Shown here in pieces: positions 4,377 to 6,314 of a DNA stretch of 6,314 nucleotides. The position numbers and the translations under genes are program-made. Source of the DNA: Phycisphaerae bacterium. Its GTDB lineage: Bacteria; Planctomycetota; Phycisphaerae; UBA1845. The stretch is taken from positions 1 to 6,314 of the forward strand of contig BQJS01000239.1 in assembly GCA_021604825.1 (NCBI GenBank), given 5' to 3'. The notes beneath the pieces were generated by a model. It made no database searches. It was not told the origin of the DNA and worked only from the letters and a program-made list of their open reading frames with translations. Within the stretch, counting starts at the first letter, position 1, and every line of letters starts with the position of its first letter.

Positions 4377-6314
4377 ATGCGAACGGGAGCGGGAACGTTG
4401 CAAACTTACTCGATCAAGAGGCAAACGCGGTTGTGGGCTGTCGCAATTCTGGCCGTTGCGGGTACCCCAGCGATCGGCCAAACCATTATCGTGGACAACA
4501 CGCATGACGGTTTCAGCATTCCAACCGGAACATGGAGCACGTTCGATGCGTCGGGACAATGGCTGACCGACTATCGTCATAAGAGCACCGACGATGCGAC
4601 GCCGGGCGTCGCGGAATGGCGTCCCGAAATTCCCGCCACCGGCAGTTACGAAGTCGCTGTTTGGTACCGTTCGACCGGGACGTCGCGACCAAGTGATGCA
4701 ACTTATACCGTCAATCACGCTGGCGGTTCGACCAACGTTGTGGTCAATCAGCAGGTCAACAGCGCGACATGGTTTGTTCTGGGCACGTTTACATTCAATG
4801 CGGGAAGCAGTGGATCGGTGACGCTGACCAGTGCGGCTGAACCCGGCAAGATTATTGTCGCGGATGCGATGTTGTTTCGCGGCGCGGGCGAGTGGCGGGC
4901 GATGTGGGCGTACTCGTGGGGCAGCGGATTCTTGAACGCGACCCAAACGTCGAACATGATCAACACGCTTTCGACGAACAACTACAACGTCATTATTCCG
5001 GAAGTCAGAAAAGCCGGCGACGCTTATTATGACTCGGCGTTTGAACCGCAGGCCACCAATGTCGCGTCCGGTTACGACGCGCTGGCCGACATCATCACCA
5101 AAGCACATGCAGCCAACATCGAAGTGCATCCGTGGATTGTGACCTATCGCATTTGGAATACGGGGTTCCCATCCGCGCCGGGTTCGCACATTTTCTCGCA
5201 GCATCCCGATTGGCTGATGACGGATGACGCCGGTGGGGTGCTGTCGGGCAGCAATTACTATCTCGATCCGGGCATCCCTGCGGTCCAGGATTACATCGTC
5301 GCTGTGACGATGGATATCGTCGACAACTACGACGTTGACGGATTCAACCTCGACTACATTCGTTATCAAGGATCGGAGTGGGGATACAACGCCATCAGTG
5401 AGCAGCGGTTTTTCGATGAATTCGGTGAGTTCCCGCCGACGTCGTCCGCCTCGCCTTTGTGGAGCGCGTGGGGGCAGTGGCGTCGAAATCAAGTGACCGA
5501 CCTGGTGCGCAAGATCTACGTCAACATTCAAGCATCGAAACCGCACGTTGTGTTGACGGGTGACGGCATCACGTGGGGGTCGCTCAACGGATTCACCGGC
5601 AGCGACACGTACAACTATGTCTTCCAGGATTGGCAGGGTTGGATGCAGGAAGGCATCGTCGACGCGCTGCTTCCGATGAATTACAAAAACGACAACACGC
5701 ACGCGAGCCAATATCGCGATTGGGCGTTGTTCGCCGTTCAAAACAAAGGCGATCGTCATGCGTACATCGGTCAAGGGTGTTACATCAACACGGTGGCCAA
5801 CACGGTGACTCAATTGGTCGACGTGAGTGCGATGGGGGCTGACGGTCACTGCCAATATCAATATCAATCGACCAACGACGGCAGTTCAACCGATTCGCAG
5901 TTCTTCGCGACGATGAAGGCGCAAGTGTATCCCACGCCAGCCCCCACACCGCTGATGCCCTGGAAGGAATCGCCCACCCAAGGCATTCTCGCCGGAACCA
6001 TCACCGATGCATCGCTGCCCAACGATCCGATCTACGGCAATCGCATTTATCAAGCCACGATCGATTTGGTTGGGCCCGAGACGCGATCGGTGTTGTCGGA
6101 CGGTACTGGGTTCTACGCGTTCTTGAAACTGACGCCGGGGCAGTACGCGGTGACCGTCACCAAATCCGGGTTCGCGCCGGTGGTCGTCAACAGTATCACC
6201 GTCACTGCCGGCGATGTGAACATGACCGATGTTGCGCTGGGCGATGGGCCAAGTGGGTGCCAAGAAGTATTGCTCACCGACTTCGAGGGTTACCCGACCA
6301 ACACGGGTGCCGAT
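4377..6314 (+). CDS. Secreted golvesin-CBD / GHL10 glycoside-hydrolase-like multidomain protein (3' end beyond window)
   Basis: The frame is open from ATG 4377 to the window edge with no stop, giving 646 residues. Residues 1-34 are a signal peptide: 'IKRQTR', a hydrophobic core, cleavage likely after AIG. Residues about 36-168 match the golvesin/Xly carbohydrate-binding-like domain ('IIVDNTHDGFS', 'YTVNHAGGSTNVVVNQQ', 'VADAMLFR'). Residues about 172-510 match GHL10 (COG1649/DUF187), a TIM-barrel family: 'EWRAMWAYS', 'NVIIPEVRKAGDAYYDS', 'VHPWIVTYR', 'HPDWL', 'YYLDPGIPAVQDYI' and 'YDVDGFNLDYIRY', with D321 and D326 on the conserved strand. E. coli DigH (YddW) of this family acts on stripped peptidoglycan glycan; the substrate here is unknown. 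A Pro-rich linker (517-536) leads to a carboxypeptidase-regulatory-like beta domain (537-621), then a new module starting 'LLTDFEGYP'. The ATG has no clear Shine-Dalgarno; an in-frame TTG at 4398 with GGGAG eight bases before it gives a shorter, more typical signal peptide. I infer glycan binding and cleavage outside the cell. Confidence 0.92.
   Translation, partial: MRTGAGTLQTYSIKRQTRLWAVAILAVAGTPAIGQTIIVDNTHDGFSIPTGTWSTFDASGQWLTDYRHKSTDDATPGVAEWRPEIPATGSYEVAVWYRSTGTSRPSDATYTVNHAGGSTNVVVNQQVNSATWFVLGTFTFNAGSSGSVTLTSAAEPGKIIVADAMLFRGAGEWRAMWAYSWGSGFLNATQTSNMINTLSTNNYNVIIPEVRKAGDAYYDSAFEPQATNVASGYDALADIITKAHAANIEVHPWIVTYRIWNTGFPSAPGSHIFSQHPDWLMTDDAGGVLSGSNYYLDPGIPAVQDYIVAVTMDIVDNYDVDGFNLDYIRYQGSEWGYNAISEQRFFDEFGEFPPTSSASPLWSAWGQWRRNQVTDLVRKIYVNIQASKPHVVLTGDGITWGSLNGFTGSDTYNYVFQDWQGWMQEGIVDALLPMNYKNDNTHASQYRDWALFAVQNKGDRHAYIGQGCYINTVANTVTQLVDVSAMGADGHCQYQYQSTNDGSSTDSQFFATMKAQVYPTPAPTPLMPWKESPTQGILAGTITDASLPNDPIYGNRIYQATIDLVGPETRSVLSDGTGFYAFLKLTPGQYAVTVTKSGFAPVVVNSITVTAGDVNMTDVALGDGPSGCQEVLLTDFEGYPTNTGAD

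Noticed and set aside
5853..5866. CAATAT direct repeat
   Set aside because: Two copies within coding sequence that encode QYQYQ; too short to be a meaningful repeat.
4212..5867. Long open frame of 551 codons on the - strand
   Set aside because: It lies antisense to the GHL10 gene, whose + strand translation gives a signal peptide and several recognisable domains. The - strand product is low-complexity, rich in Arg, Val and His, and has no known motif. It is a product of codon bias.
1..6314. Mobile elements, CRISPR arrays, tRNA or rRNA genes
   Set aside because: No transposase or integrase sequence, no spaced direct repeats, no terminal inverted repeats and no RNA-gene cores were seen on reading both strands.

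Overview
The window reads as chromosomal DNA from a planctomycete, most likely of the Phycisphaerae type. The evidence is indirect but consistent. There is a PEP-CTERM protein ending in VPEPAS, a hydrophobic stretch and RRR. There is a dockerin-like tail with the 'VDLTDFAAFQ' motif that recurs in Phycisphaerae secreted proteins, an ASPIC/UnbV protein, a sulfatase-like protein fused to TPR repeats, and a golvesin-CBD/GHL10 glycoside-hydrolase-like protein. No ribosomal or other phylogenetic marker is present, so this is inference from protein style.

Layout, all on the + strand: (1) bases 1-705, the 3' end of an FG-GAP/ASPIC-UnbV protein with a C-terminal dockerin-like EF-hand pair. (2) A 443-base gap with hairpins and no convincing gene. 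(3) 1149-2084, a complete 311-residue PEP-CTERM protein with a perfect Shine-Dalgarno sequence, followed by a hairpin and a strong intrinsic terminator. (4) 2279-4171, a complete 630-residue membrane-anchored sulfatase-superfamily protein with TPR repeats, behind a plausible extended -10 promoter. (5) 4377 to the window edge, the first 646 residues of a secreted multidomain protein: signal peptide, golvesin-like carbohydrate-binding domain, GHL10 barrel, carboxypeptidase-regulatory-like domain, then the start of another module. The opposite strand of this last gene is also open over a long stretch, but that frame is a shadow.

The four genes do not look like one operon. Gaps are 443, 194 and 204 bases, there is a strong terminator after gene 2, and there are candidate promoters before genes 3 and 4. 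What they share is location: all appear to be exported or surface proteins, held or targeted by different means (dockerin-like pair, PEP-CTERM, N-terminal membrane anchor, carbohydrate-binding domain). No exosortase, cohesin, sulfatase-maturing enzyme or sugar transporter is visible, so the partners of these modules must lie elsewhere. I see no defence system, mobile element, CRISPR array, tRNA or rRNA. The most notable points are the sulfatase-like protein whose active-site motif predicts a threonine nucleophile rather than formylglycine, and the domain mix of the last gene. I do not see a clearly new biological system.
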